Positions 51,104-59,838 of a stretch of DNA of 64,000 nt are shown here, in pieces. The notes under the pieces were generated by a model. That model made no database searches. It was given only the letters and a program-made list of their open reading frames with translations, and was not told where the DNA came from. This DNA comes from Elusimicrobia bacterium GWB2_63_22 (GTDB taxonomy: Bacteria; Elusimicrobiota; Elusimicrobia; Elusimicrobiales; UBA9959): the NCBI GenBank assembly GCA_001799735.1, contig MGUA01000027.1, forward strand, positions 1-64,000. Reading direction: 5' to 3'. Both the position numbers and the translations under genes were made by a program. Every line of letters begins with the position of its first letter. The first letter of the stretch is position 1.

Positions 51104-53401
51104 ATGACCAGGACGCTTCTTCTTTCCGCGGCCTTAAGCCTCCTTCTCTCTGCACCCGTCCCGGCCGCGCCGGACGCCGGTACGGAGCCGGACCTGCGCC
51201 TGCGCAGCGCCGAAGTTTTTTTTGAGGCCCTGGCTTACGAGCTGAAGAAAGACCCGCAGGCGCGGGCGGCGCTGGACGCGCTGGCCCCCGGAGCCACGGC
51301 CGCGGCGCTTAAAGAGCAGGCCGCACGGCCGGGCCTTACCCAGGGAGAACTTTTTGACGCGGTCACGGCCCTGGTCCCCGCCGAGGGCCCGGCCCGGGAC
51401 GGCGTGCTGCGCGCCAGACAGGCGGCCCGGCTGTACCTGGCCCCGCCGGCGGCACCGGCCTGGGAGCGCCGGAACGCGCCCGAACCCGTCACGCCCCCCG
51501 CGGACCTGGCCTTCCACGCTGGCGGCTCGCCCGAGACCGCCGGCACCGACCCCGGCCTGGCGGACTGGAAGGACGCCGACGGTTACGCGGCCTCGCGCAT
51601 AGGCCCGCTCTCGGCCATGCTCGACAGGCTGTCTGCGGACGACACGATAGTTCTCTCCAACCTCCCGCTGGCGGCCCTGCTGCCTTCGCTGGGCCCGCAG
51701 GAGGAGTTGGCGGCGCTTAACCTCCCCATCAGCGGCTACGCCAAGAACCTCTGGCTGCTGCGCGGCCCCGGCGGGCGCGGTACGCTGCTGCTCAGCGATT
51801 TCCAGGGGCGCATCTACCTGCGGCATTTCGAGCTGCTGCTGCGGCGCTACTATTCCGGCAAAAAAGCGCCGGCCATAAAAGTCGCCGAAGCCCCCTCCGC
51901 CTACGAACCCTATTACCGCCCGCTGGCCCGGCTCTGCCAGGTTAACCGCCCCGCCTGCTCCGGCCTGGAGGCCGTGGCGGCCGGCTACGGCGAGTCCTTC
52001 AGGATCTACTGGTCCTCCTGGTCCGTGACCAGCCTGACCGACGCCGAGGGCGACTGGCGGCTTGATATCTATGGCCCGGACGGCGCAGGCCGCTGGGGCG
52101 TAATAACGGCCCGCTCCTCTTTCTTCGGCGAAACGCTGGGCGAGAACCTCAGCCGCCTCGTGCAGGTCTCCACCGGCATTCATACCGTGGTGCTGGCCGG
52201 CTCGGGCGGTTCGCTGGAAGCCAGGCCGCTCTACGACCTGGTCTACCCTTCCCATGTGCTCACCCCGGGCGGCCGCGAGGTCCCCAACGCCCTCGGCTCG
52301 GCGGCCGATTTCCGGGCCCACCGGAGCGCCCTCTCGCCGCTGGAAGAGACGCCCGCCTGGCTGGGGCGCGCGCTGGCCGACGGCGTCTCCACGGTGGACG
52401 TGGAGATGGGCCCCGCCGCGGAGCTGCTGGCCCCGCGGGGCCTGCGGCTGGGGTTCGCCGTGCTGGTAACCGATTTTCCGGTGCATCGCCCGGCCATAGA
52501 GAAAGCCCTGACAAAAACCAGTCTGGCCAGCCAGGACGCGGGCGCCAAATACCGCGGCATCGGCGCCTACGCGCGCGGCCTCGGCGCCTGGCTGTTGGGC
52601 GGCCCGCCGCCGGGCTGGCAGCCGGTGGAAAAGAAGATGGGCTTAACGCTAGGTGAAAAGTCCGCGCTCAACCTGGCCGCAGAAGAGCGGCGCCTGGCCC
52701 CGCTTTCCGCCGGGGAAAAAACCCTGGTGGCGAAGCTGGAGAAATTTTTCAAGGCCCACCCGCCGGCTTTCTCCGTCAGGATGAGCCGGGCCCGGGCCGC
52801 GCGGGTGCTGGAGGACGAGGCCTTCTTCTCCACGGAACTGGTGACGCAGCTCAAGGGCACCCCGGTCAGCCCTTTCACCCCGGATTACGAGCAGCGCTCC
52901 TACCGGGCCCTGCGCTACATCTTCGGCACCCTGTCCTACTGGGACGGCCCCGAAAAATACGGCGACACCGTGCTGCGCCTTAAAGAAAGCGCCTGGCGGC
53001 GCCGGGCCTGGGCCACGCGCCGCTCGGCCATGCGGGCGCTGGCCATAACGGCTGAAAAGAAGGGAAAGACCGTAGAGGCGGCCGCCGCGGACCCGGTGCT
53101 GGCCGGCGAGGCGGAAGAACTTTTTAATTCGTGGATAGTCGCCCCGGCGCAGCTGCCGCGGGCGCTGGCCCTGCAGGTGGCCGGGGAATTGCGCGCCCTG
53201 CCGCCGGCCGTGCTGGGCGAATTCCTGGCCGCGGCGGACGAGGAACTGCCGGGGCTCATTAAAAAGCACGACGTGGGCTGGCTGGAAGGCAGGCTGTGGG
53301 AAGCGGCCCGCACAGAGGATATAGACTGCGTTAAAACCCCGGCGCCGGCGGACGAAGCCATCACCCGGGCGGCGGCCAGGCTGGGGATAAAGGTTAACTA
53401 A
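51104..53401 (+). CDS. large secreted protein with nucleoside phosphorylase-like region
   Basis: 765 residues, signal peptide of about 21. Residues about 310-470 resemble the PNP/UDP phosphorylase fold: WGVITARSSFFGETLGENL, VVLAGSGGSLEARPLYDLVY and VSTVDVEMGPAAELL then LRLGFAVLVTDFP, matching the G-T-A-G-G loop and the VDME-AA strand of nucleosidases. The rest is helical and unrecognised. A periplasmic version of this fold would be unusual, and catalysis is not assured. It follows rtcB by three bases. Its stop overlaps that of the convergent transporter gene inside GGTTAACTAACC. Confidence 0.55.
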   Translation: MTRTLLLSAALSLLLSAPVPAAPDAGTEPDLRLRSAEVFFEALAYELKKDPQARAALDALAPGATAAALKEQAARPGLTQGELFDAVTALVPAEGPARDGVLRARQAARLYLAPPAAPAWERRNAPEPVTPPADLAFHAGGSPETAGTDPGLADWKDADGYAASRIGPLSAMLDRLSADDTIVLSNLPLAALLPSLGPQEELAALNLPISGYAKNLWLLRGPGGRGTLLLSDFQGRIYLRHFELLLRRYYSGKKAPAIKVAEAPSAYEPYYRPLARLCQVNRPACSGLEAVAAGYGESFRIYWSSWSVTSLTDAEGDWRLDIYGPDGAGRWGVITARSSFFGETLGENLSRLVQVSTGIHTVVLAGSGGSLEARPLYDLVYPSHVLTPGGREVPNALGSAADFRAHRSALSPLEETPAWLGRALADGVSTVDVEMGPAAELLAPRGLRLGFAVLVTDFPVHRPAIEKALTKTSLASQDAGAKYRGIGAYARGLGAWLLGGPPPGWQPVEKKMGLTLGEKSALNLAAEERRLAPLSAGEKTLVAKLEKFFKAHPPAFSVRMSRARAARVLEDEAFFSTELVTQLKGTPVSPFTPDYEQRSYRALRYIFGTLSYWDGPEKYGDTVLRLKESAWRRRAWATRRSAMRALAITAEKKGKTVEAAAADPVLAGEAEELFNSWIVAPAQLPRALALQVAGELRALPPAVLGEFLAAADEELPGLIKKHDVGWLEGRLWEAARTEDIDCVKTPAPADEAITRAAARLGIKVN

Positions 53402-54287
53402 CCGCCGGGGCGTCCTGTTTCTTTACCAGCAGCGTTACCCAGTAAGCCCCGGCAAGCGCCAGGCACAGGCCTACTATCTGGTAGGCCTGTATTTTTTCTA
53501 TACCGAAGGCGTGCGAGAGGATGGCGGTGAGCACCGGGTAGGACAGCACTATGGCCGTGGCCTTGCTCAGGTCCATATTGAGTATGGCCTTGTACCAGAG
53601 CACGTTGTTTAGCGCGGTGAGAGCCACGCCCCAGACCAGCAGTATCCACAACAGCCGCAGGCTGGGTTCGAAGGCGGCAACCGGCATGAAGAAGCCCAAC
53701 GCGAACACCGGCAGTATGCCCAGCGTGGCGAACAGGGTGCGGGCCGAGGCCACGAAGACGTGGTCGAGGTCCTTCGGCAGCTTCTTGCTGAACAAGTGCG
53801 ACACCTGGTACATCAGCGGCACGGCCAGCACTATCAGGTCGCCGGTCCAGCGCATGGTGAAGCGCTCCTTGAAAGCTATCAGGAGGGTGCCGGCCAGCAC
53901 CAGCGAAGTGCCGAAAAGCTGGCTGAGTGAAATGCGCTCCTTCAGGAAGAGCCGCGAGAGTATGACGGTGTACACCGCCTCCACCTGGCCCAGGATGGCC
54001 GCGTTGGCCGGGGTGGTATAGTTGAGCGCCAGCACCAGCGCCGCTATGGGCAGAGCGCTGCCGAACAGCCCCACGGCAAAAAGCCGGGGCCACAGGTCCC
54101 GCCGGAAATAGACGGGGAACATCCTGTTCTTTATTATCCACGGCACGAAACAGGCAAAACCCAGCGCCGAGCCGCACAGGGCGAACAGCGGCGGGGAAAT
54201 TTTTCCGGCGGCCAGGTAGCCCAGGATCGGGATGAAAGAATTTATGCAGACGGTCAGCCAGATGGCGCCCAGCGGGGTAATGGTCAT
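53394..54287 (-). CDS. EamA/DMT family transporter
   Basis: 297 residues with ten membrane segments in two EamA repeats (FIPILGYLAAGKISPP, NYTTPANAAILGQVEAVYTVI in the first; LLWILLVWGVALTALNNVLW, LSYPVLTAILSHAFG in the second). Such proteins export or import amino acids, nucleosides or sugars. The substrate is unknown. Convergent with, and overlapping by eight bases, the secreted protein gene. Divergent from the metallophosphoesterase gene. Confidence 0.88.
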   Translation of the reverse strand: MTITPLGAIWLTVCINSFIPILGYLAAGKISPPLFALCGSALGFACFVPWIIKNRMFPVYFRRDLWPRLFAVGLFGSALPIAALVLALNYTTPANAAILGQVEAVYTVILSRLFLKERISLSQLFGTSLVLAGTLLIAFKERFTMRWTGDLIVLAVPLMYQVSHLFSKKLPKDLDHVFVASARTLFATLGILPVFALGFFMPVAAFEPSLRLLWILLVWGVALTALNNVLWYKAILNMDLSKATAIVLSYPVLTAILSHAFGIEKIQAYQIVGLCLALAGAYWVTLLVKKQDAPAVS

Positions 54288-54320
54288 CGGCTTAAATTAT
54301 ATAATTAGAACGGGACAACC

Positions 54321-55436
54321 ATGAAAACATATCATTTCCTTCCAGTTTTCCTCACGCTGATCGCCGGCTATGTAGGCACTCATTATTACGCCGCCCGCTG
54401 GCTGGTCAAAGGTTTCTCCCTGGCGCCTTCCGCCGCCGCCTGGCTGCGGATAGTCTTCCTGCTGGCGGCCTTCCTGTCGCCGTTTACGATGTTTCTCAAG
54501 CACAAGTACCACAGCCCCGCCATGGAGGCCGTCTACTCGGTCGGCTACGCCTGGATGGGCGTGATACTGATAGCGGGCTTTATCTTCTTCTGTTCCGACC
54601 TGGCCGCCTTCGCCCTGAAACGCTGGGGCCACGCCGCCACGCCGCTCTGGCTGCCCAAAGCTTACCTCGCCGTACTGGGCGTCATACTACTTTGGGCCGT
54701 TTACGGCGGCCTCAAGACCCCGCCTTTGAAAGAAGTGACCGTCCCCATCGCCGGCCTCCCGCCGTCCATGGAAGGTTTCCGCATAGCCCAGATCTCGGAC
54801 ATGCACGTGGACTCCGGCTGGAAGCTGCGCCAGTTCGCAGGCATTGTGGACAGGATAAACTCCGCCCAACCGGACCTGGTGCTGATCACCGGCGACCTGA
54901 TAGACCCGGGCATAACCTGCCGCGAAGGCCTTATGGGCCTGGCGGCTAGGATAAAGAGTCGGCTGGGGATTTACGGCTCGCTCGGCAACCACGAATATTA
55001 TTTCGGCCTCGACAAGGCCGCCGGCTGCTACAAGGCCTTCGGCATAAAACTACTGCGCAACGAGTCGGCCGACCTGGGGGATTTCAGGCTGACCGGCCTG
55101 GGCGACATCCACACCGAACACATGACCGAGCAGGACGTGGCCGCCGTGCTGGAGCGCAACAAGGGCGCTAAGTTCAATATCCTCCTGAGCCACCAGCCGG
55201 TATTCTATAAGGCCATAGCCGCGGCGGGCGACTACCTGGTCTTCTCCGGCCATACCCACAGGGGCCAGATCTTCCCCTTTAATGTTTTCACCAAACTGTT
55301 CTACCCTTATTTCTACGGGCTTTACCGTATAAGTAACAGCGCGTTTTATGTTACTTCCGGCACCGGCACCTGGGGCCCCCCCCTGCGCTGGCTGGCCCCG
55401 GCCGAGATCCCCCTCATCATCCTTAGAGGGACGTAG
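54321..55436 (+). CDS. membrane-anchored metallophosphoesterase
   Basis: 371 residues. Four N-terminal membrane segments (about 1-135), then a calcineurin-like phosphoesterase domain with all motifs: ISDMHVD, ITGDLID, GSLGNHEYYFG, LLSHQPVFYK and FSGHTHRGQIF. YkuE/YaeI/LpxG-like enzymes cut UDP-diacylglucosamine or related lipids at the membrane, and a lipid A role is possible but unproven. Its last codons (GGG ACG TAG) belong to a REP-B repeat, so the repeat supplies the stop. Confidence 0.87.
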   Translation: MKTYHFLPVFLTLIAGYVGTHYYAARWLVKGFSLAPSAAAWLRIVFLLAAFLSPFTMFLKHKYHSPAMEAVYSVGYAWMGVILIAGFIFFCSDLAAFALKRWGHAATPLWLPKAYLAVLGVILLWAVYGGLKTPPLKEVTVPIAGLPPSMEGFRIAQISDMHVDSGWKLRQFAGIVDRINSAQPDLVLITGDLIDPGITCREGLMGLAARIKSRLGIYGSLGNHEYYFGLDKAAGCYKAFGIKLLRNESADLGDFRLTGLGDIHTEHMTEQDVAAVLERNKGAKFNILLSHQPVFYKAIAAAGDYLVFSGHTHRGQIFPFNVFTKLFYPYFYGLYRISNSAFYVTSGTGTWGPPLRWLAPAEIPLIILRGT

Positions 55437-55517
55437 CTGAGTTATTGAGTTTTTGGGCTATCTCTCTTTCCGCGTGCCAGGGGCGAGGCAATAACTCAAC
55501 AACTCAGCTACGTCCCT
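55427..55517. repeat. REP-B inverted pair
   Basis: AGGGACGTAGCTGAGTTATT and, 40 bases later, its near-exact reverse complement ending in GCTACGTCCCT. A long cruciform or hairpin could form. The GGGAC tip is shared with REP-A and REP-C. Confidence 0.8.
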
Positions 55518-55576
55518 GCCCAAAGGGCCTACGCGGGCCTGGTCTATTTAACTCCGGCCTTCTGGGCCTACCGAAC

Positions 55577-55605
55577 CTTGCCGTTTTTCACCCCTGTGAT
55601 AAACT
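55577..55605 (+). promoter_or_regulatory. promoter of the HEAT/papain-like gene
   Basis: CTTGCC, 17 bases, TAAACT (continuing ATA). AAGGAGGG precedes ATG 55636. Confidence 0.6.
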
Positions 55606-55635
55606 ATAGGTGTAGCCAGCCCAAGGAGGGAGTTA

Positions 55636-56835
55636 ATGAACGGCACTTTCAAAAACCTTACTATCAGCGCGGTCCTCTTATCCTTCTCAGTTTCAGCCTA
55701 CGCCTCGGGGGCCCTCCCCGTTGAGGACACGCAGCACAGATCCGAAACCACAGTTATAATGCAGCAGGCCATGGACCAGAACAGCGACTCCGCTACCCGC
55801 GAAGCCGCCGTCAACACGCTCCTGGCTAACATCGAAAATTACCAGTCGGCCGGTACCAGCGGCAACAAAGGCATCTACGAAGACAACCTTTCGGCCCGGC
55901 TTAAGGCCATCGACTCTATCTGGTCGCTGGGAGAAATAGGCGACCCCCGGCTGATGGGCAAGCTCTCCAAGTTCTACTCCGAATCCGATGACGTGCTCAA
56001 GATCAACCTGCTCATCAGCATGGGCAAGCTGAAGGCGAACACCAAAGCCGGCCCGTATATGTTCGACATAGCGGCCGACGCCCGCGAGACCGCCGTGGTC
56101 CGCGCCGCGGCCTTCGAGATGCTCGAGCATGTGGGCTACCCCTCCACCGTCATTAACCTTACTCCTTCCAAAGAGACCGGCATAGAGAAGGCCGACCTGA
56201 TCTACACGGGCGGCATTACCGGCACCATCAGCGGCTGGGTCAGCCCCGACCTGCCCATCGGCCACGCCGGCGTCTTCATCGGCACCGAAGTTAAGAACGG
56301 CAAGATCGGCGTGATCATAGCGGACTGCGTGCCGGACAACTTCAAGCCGGGCGGCGTGCGCAACATTGATTCCTGGGCCAACTTCACCCACCACTTCATG
56401 TACCCGTACTACGGCAACCGCACCACCTCCACCAAGCCTACCGCGGCGCAGCGCGAGCGCATAGCTAAACTGGCCGTGGCGATGGGCAAAAAAGGCCTTA
56501 CCTACAGCGACACTCACGGCTCCCAGAAGGGCCCGCTGAAGTTCGACTGCGTGGGCTATACCGAATTCCTCTACGAGGCCGTGGGCCTGAACCCCACCGA
56601 GAACAGCTACGAGACCGGCTGGGGCTGGCCGCTGACCCCCTGGGAACAGTTCATCGCGGTGAAGCCGGCGCCCGCCAAGCCCGCGAGCCCGATCTACGTG
56701 CCGAACCAGAACATCGTAATGCCCTCGCAGGCTATCATCACCAACGCCTTCGGCGCCCTGGGCGGCGCTTTCGGAATGGGCGGCGTGCGCGCCCCCGAAG
56801 TAAGCACCGACATCCAGCCCGAACTGATCAACTAA
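55636..56835 (+). CDS. secreted HEAT-repeat protein with YiiX/NlpC-P60-like domain
   Basis: 399 residues, signal peptide of about 22. Residues about 55-175 form HEAT-like helices (AIDSIWSLGEIGDPRLMGKL, LLISMGKLKANTK). Residues about 190-345 resemble a papain-like amidase of the YiiX type: GHAGVFIGTEVKNGK with the His, and LKFDCVGYTEFLYEAVGLNP with the Cys. Such enzymes cleave amide or ester bonds in peptidoglycan or lipids. The C-terminus is a low-complexity tail. It has its own promoter and terminator. Confidence 0.75.
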   Translation: MNGTFKNLTISAVLLSFSVSAYASGALPVEDTQHRSETTVIMQQAMDQNSDSATREAAVNTLLANIENYQSAGTSGNKGIYEDNLSARLKAIDSIWSLGEIGDPRLMGKLSKFYSESDDVLKINLLISMGKLKANTKAGPYMFDIAADARETAVVRAAAFEMLEHVGYPSTVINLTPSKETGIEKADLIYTGGITGTISGWVSPDLPIGHAGVFIGTEVKNGKIGVIIADCVPDNFKPGGVRNIDSWANFTHHFMYPYYGNRTTSTKPTAAQRERIAKLAVAMGKKGLTYSDTHGSQKGPLKFDCVGYTEFLYEAVGLNPTENSYETGWGWPLTPWEQFIAVKPAPAKPASPIYVPNQNIVMPSQAIITNAFGALGGAFGMGGVRAPEVSTDIQPELIN

Positions 56836-56853
56836 GCCTCCCTCAAGGCACAC

Positions 56854-56888
56854 GGAACGCCCCGGGCCCCCCGGGGCGTTCTTATTTA
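56854..56888 (+). terminator. intrinsic terminator
   Basis: GAACGCCCCGGG/CCCGGGGCGTTC followed by TTATTT after the HEAT/papain-like gene. Confidence 0.85.
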
Positions 56889-56976
56889 AATAGGGACAGC
56901 GCCCTATTTTCACACCAGTCCACCCGCCCAGAACATGGCCAGGAAACAGGGCGCTGTCCCTATTTTTGTTAGAATA
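56889..56976. repeat. REP-C inverted pair
   Basis: AATAGGGACAGCGCCCTATT and the inverse CAGGGCGCTGTCCCTATT about 40 bases on. It lies directly before the thi riboswitch. The rest of the 329-base gap holds a terminator, the riboswitch and its terminator; no gene is seen. Confidence 0.8.
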
Positions 56977-56996
56977 TAGAGGTCCCCAAAGGGGAC

Positions 56997-57086
56997 GCGG
57001 GGAGCTTGGGAGTGACCAGGCTGAGAGTTCCGGTGTTGCCGGAAGACCCTTATAACTTGAACCGGGTAATACCGGCGGAGGGAAAA
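56997..57086 (+). promoter_or_regulatory. TPP riboswitch (THI element)
   Basis: GGGGAGC, GGCTGAGAG, GACCCTTATAACTTGAACC and GGGTAATACCGG occur in the order of the thi box. TPP binding to this RNA would repress the thi operon. It is preceded by a GTCCCC/GGGGAC hairpin, and a TAGAAT box (56970) is a possible -10. Confidence 0.95.
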
Positions 57087-57103
57087 TGAAAGGGTACACG
57101 CAA

Positions 57104-57137
57104 TTGCCGACTGCAGCCATGCAGCCGGTATTTTTTT
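57104..57137 (+). terminator. riboswitch-controlled terminator
   Basis: CCGACTGCA GCCA TGCAGCCGG stem (one mismatch) followed by TATTTTTTT, between the TPP aptamer and thiC. Suggests transcriptional control. Confidence 0.8.
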
Positions 57138-57164
57138 GTCATTTTTCCTCTCATAAAGGACAAA

Positions 57165-58436
57165 ATGACGCAACTCGAATCAGCCCGCAGGGGCGCCTTA
57201 ACGCCTGAGATAGTAAAAGCCGCCGCGCGCGAGGGCGCCGAAGCTGGCCTGCTGTTAAAAGAAGTGGCCGACGGCCGGGCCGTGGTGCCGGCGAACGCAA
57301 ATCACAAAGGCCTGTTCCCCGCCGCCATCGGCCGGGCGTTCAACTGCAAGGTGAACGTGAACCTGGGCACTTCCGGCCTGGGCTCCGGCCTCAGGCAGGA
57401 ACTTAAGAAGCTCGCGCTCGCGGCCGAGCTGGGCGCAGACGCGGTGATGGACCTGTCCACCGGCGGCGACCTGCCGAAGATAAGGAAAGAAATAATAAAG
57501 CGCAGCCCCATGCCGGTGGGCACCGTGCCGCTGTACGAGGCGCTCAAAAGGGCCGGGAGCGCCAAAAAGCTGACCGCCGCGCTGCTGCTGGAAGTCATCG
57601 AGGAACACGCGGAGGCGGGCGTGGACTTTATGACCGTGCACACGGGGCTGCTGCGCGCGCACCTGCCGCTGGTGAAAGGCCGCACCACCGGCATAGTGTC
57701 GCGCGGCGGCGCGGCGCTGGCCCGCTGGATGGAGCTTAACCGGGCGGAGAACCCGCTCTACGAGAACTTCGACGCCGTCTGCACCATCTTTAAAAAATAC
57801 GACGTCACGTTCAGCCTGGGCGACGGCCTGCGCCCCGGCTCCCTGGCCGACGCCTGCGACGCCGCGCAGTTCGCCGAACTGGACGCGCTGGGCGCCCTTG
57901 TGAAACGTGCCCGGGCCGCCGGTGTGCAGGTTATGGTGGAAGGCCCCGGCCACGTGCCGCTGGACAAGGTCTTCCTGAACGTGGAACGGGCGGAGAAGGT
58001 GTGCCACGGCGCGCCGTTCTACGTGCTGGGCCCGCTGGTCACCGACATAGCGGCCGGCTACGACCACATCAACTCCGCCATAGGCGGGGCGATCGCCGCC
58101 TGGGCCGGCGCGGCCTTCCTCTGCTACGTAACGCCCAAAGAACACCTCGGCCTGCCGGGGCTGGAGGACGTGCGGCAGGGCATAATAGCGTCCCGGATAG
58201 CCGCGCACGCGGCGGATATAGCCCGGGGCCGCCCCGGAGCGGCCGCGCGGGACCTGGCCATGTCGCGGGCCCGGTACGCCTTCGACTGGGAGAAACAATT
58301 CTCTTTATCCCTGGACCCGCGCCGGGCCCGCTGCTACCGCGGAGACGGGCAGAAGAAGAAGTTCTGCAACATGTGCGGCCCCGAGTTCTGCTCCATGCGC
58401 CAGTCCCGCAAACTCGGCCGGAAGGTAGCGGCATGA
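57165..58436 (+). CDS. thiC: phosphomethylpyrimidine synthase
   Basis: 423 residues, the short bacterial form. A radical SAM-type enzyme that turns aminoimidazole ribotide into HMP phosphate. The 4Fe-4S motif is at the C-terminus (CNMCGPEFCSM). NLGTSGLGSG, MDLSTGGDLPKIRKEII, GTVPLYEAL and EGPGHVPLDKV are family blocks. It is the first gene after the TPP riboswitch and overlaps thiD by ATGA. Confidence 0.95.
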   Translation: MTQLESARRGALTPEIVKAAAREGAEAGLLLKEVADGRAVVPANANHKGLFPAAIGRAFNCKVNVNLGTSGLGSGLRQELKKLALAAELGADAVMDLSTGGDLPKIRKEIIKRSPMPVGTVPLYEALKRAGSAKKLTAALLLEVIEEHAEAGVDFMTVHTGLLRAHLPLVKGRTTGIVSRGGAALARWMELNRAENPLYENFDAVCTIFKKYDVTFSLGDGLRPGSLADACDAAQFAELDALGALVKRARAAGVQVMVEGPGHVPLDKVFLNVERAEKVCHGAPFYVLGPLVTDIAAGYDHINSAIGGAIAAWAGAAFLCYVTPKEHLGLPGLEDVRQGIIASRIAAHAADIARGRPGAAARDLAMSRARYAFDWEKQFSLSLDPRRARCYRGDGQKKKFCNMCGPEFCSMRQSRKLGRKVAA

Positions 58437-59221
58437 CGCCCCGCGCCCTCACCATAGCGGGCTCGGACCCGGGCGGCGGGGCCGGCGTACAGGCGGACCT
58501 CAAGACCTTCACCGCCTTCAAGGTCTACGGCATGTCGGCGATCACGGCCCTGACAGTGCAGAATACCCTGGGCGTGCACGGCGTGATGGCCGTGCCGCCG
58601 CGTGTGGTTTCGCAGCAGATAGACGCCGTGCTGGAGGACATAGGCGCCCGCGCGGTGAAGACCGGCATGCTGGGCTCGGCCGGAGTGATAAAGGCCGCGG
58701 CCGCGCGGCTGAAAGCGCACGGGGTGCATAACCTGGTTGTGGACCCGGTGATGTACGCCAAGGGCGGCCACGCGCTGCTGCAGCCTTCGGCCGCCGGGGC
58801 GCTGATAAGAGAGCTGCTGCCACTGGCGCTGATAGTGACGCCGAACGCGCCCGAAGCGGAACGCCTCTCGGGCCTCAAAGTGCGCAGCCTGGACGGCGCT
58901 AAAAAAGCCGCCCGGTCCATACGCGCCCTGGGCCCGGCCTGGGTGCTGGTGAAGGGCGGCCACCTGGACGGCCCCGTCTGCGAGGACCTGCTTTATGACG
59001 GCAGGTCTTTCACCGTGTTCCGCGCGCCGCGCGTGGCCACCAGGAACACCCACGGCACCGGCTGCACACTGTCGGCGGCCATAGCGGCCGGGCTGGCCCT
59101 TGGCCTGCCGCCGCGCGCCGCCGTGGCCGGCGCGGTGGAGTACGTCGGAGGCGCCATCCGCCACGCCTTCGGCCTGGGCGCCGGGCACGGCCCGCTAAAC
59201 CACTTCTGGAGGGCCGGATGA
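58433..59221 (+). CDS. thiD: hydroxymethylpyrimidine (phosphate) kinase
   Basis: 262 residues from ATG 58433. The longer track ORF (from 58001) reads thiC in another frame. Phosphorylates HMP phosphate to the diphosphate. Ribokinase-fold motifs: AGSDPGGGAGVQADLKTF, VDPVMYAKGGHALL and NTHGTGCTLSAAIAA. Overlaps thiC upstream and thiE downstream by four bases each. Confidence 0.94.
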   Translation: MTPRALTIAGSDPGGGAGVQADLKTFTAFKVYGMSAITALTVQNTLGVHGVMAVPPRVVSQQIDAVLEDIGARAVKTGMLGSAGVIKAAAARLKAHGVHNLVVDPVMYAKGGHALLQPSAAGALIRELLPLALIVTPNAPEAERLSGLKVRSLDGAKKAARSIRALGPAWVLVKGGHLDGPVCEDLLYDGRSFTVFRAPRVATRNTHGTGCTLSAAIAAGLALGLPPRAAVAGAVEYVGGAIRHAFGLGAGHGPLNHFWRAG

Positions 59222-59838
59222 AAAAATTACCGAGCGGCCTCTACGTCATAACGGACGAACGCCTGATGCGCCGGAGCGACTTCATAAAGAAAGTGACCGA
59301 AGCCGCCGCAGCCGGGGCGGGAATAATCCAGCTGCGCGAGAAAGCGAGTTCCCTGCGCGACAGGCTGGAGCTGGCCAGGCAGGCCGTGCGGGCCGCCCAC
59401 GCCCACGGCGCTAAACTGGTCATAAACGACGACCCGGGCCTGGCCGCCGCCATAGGCGCCGACGGCGTGCACATAGGCCGCGACGACGCTTCCGTGGAGG
59501 AAGCCCGGGCGCTGCTCGGCAGGCGGGCCATCATAGGCGTAAGCTGCTACGGGGACGTGGATCTCGCAGTCCGGGTGCAGAAAGCCGGGGCGGACTACGT
59601 CTCCTTCGGCGCCTGCTTCCGCTCCCCTACAAAACCGAAGGAAGCCCTGGTCCCCCTTTCGGTATTCGCCGAAGCGCGGCGGCGCGTGAAGGTGCCGCTG
59701 GTGGCCATAGGCGGCATCACCCCGGCCAACGCCCCGCTGGTCTACGCCGCCGGGGCGGACCTGGTTTCGGTGGTCTCTTCGGTCTTCGCCGGTGCCGCCG
59801 GCCAGGCGGTAAAAAAATTCGATAGGAGAAAAAAATGA
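59218..59838 (+). CDS. thiE: thiamine phosphate synthase
   Basis: 206 residues. Joins HMP diphosphate and thiazole phosphate to thiamine phosphate. Motifs: IIQLREKASSLRDRL, LVINDDPGLAAAIGADGVHIG, and DYVSFGACFRSPTKP (phosphate loop), then PLVAIGGITPAN. ATGA overlaps both neighbours. No thiazole genes (thiG, thiH, thiS, thiF) or thiM are present here. Confidence 0.93.
   Translation: MKKLPSGLYVITDERLMRRSDFIKKVTEAAAAGAGIIQLREKASSLRDRLELARQAVRAAHAHGAKLVINDDPGLAAAIGADGVHIGRDDASVEEARALLGRRAIIGVSCYGDVDLAVRVQKAGADYVSFGACFRSPTKPKEALVPLSVFAEARRRVKVPLVAIGGITPANAPLVYAAGADLVSVVSSVFAGAAGQAVKKFDRRKK

Noticed and set aside
53390-53401. GGTTAACTAACC as an operator
   Set aside because: It is explained by two convergent stop codons overlapping, so no regulatory role is supported.
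58001-59221. 406-residue version of thiD
   Set aside because: The first 144 residues are thiC in another frame. ThiD begins at 58433.
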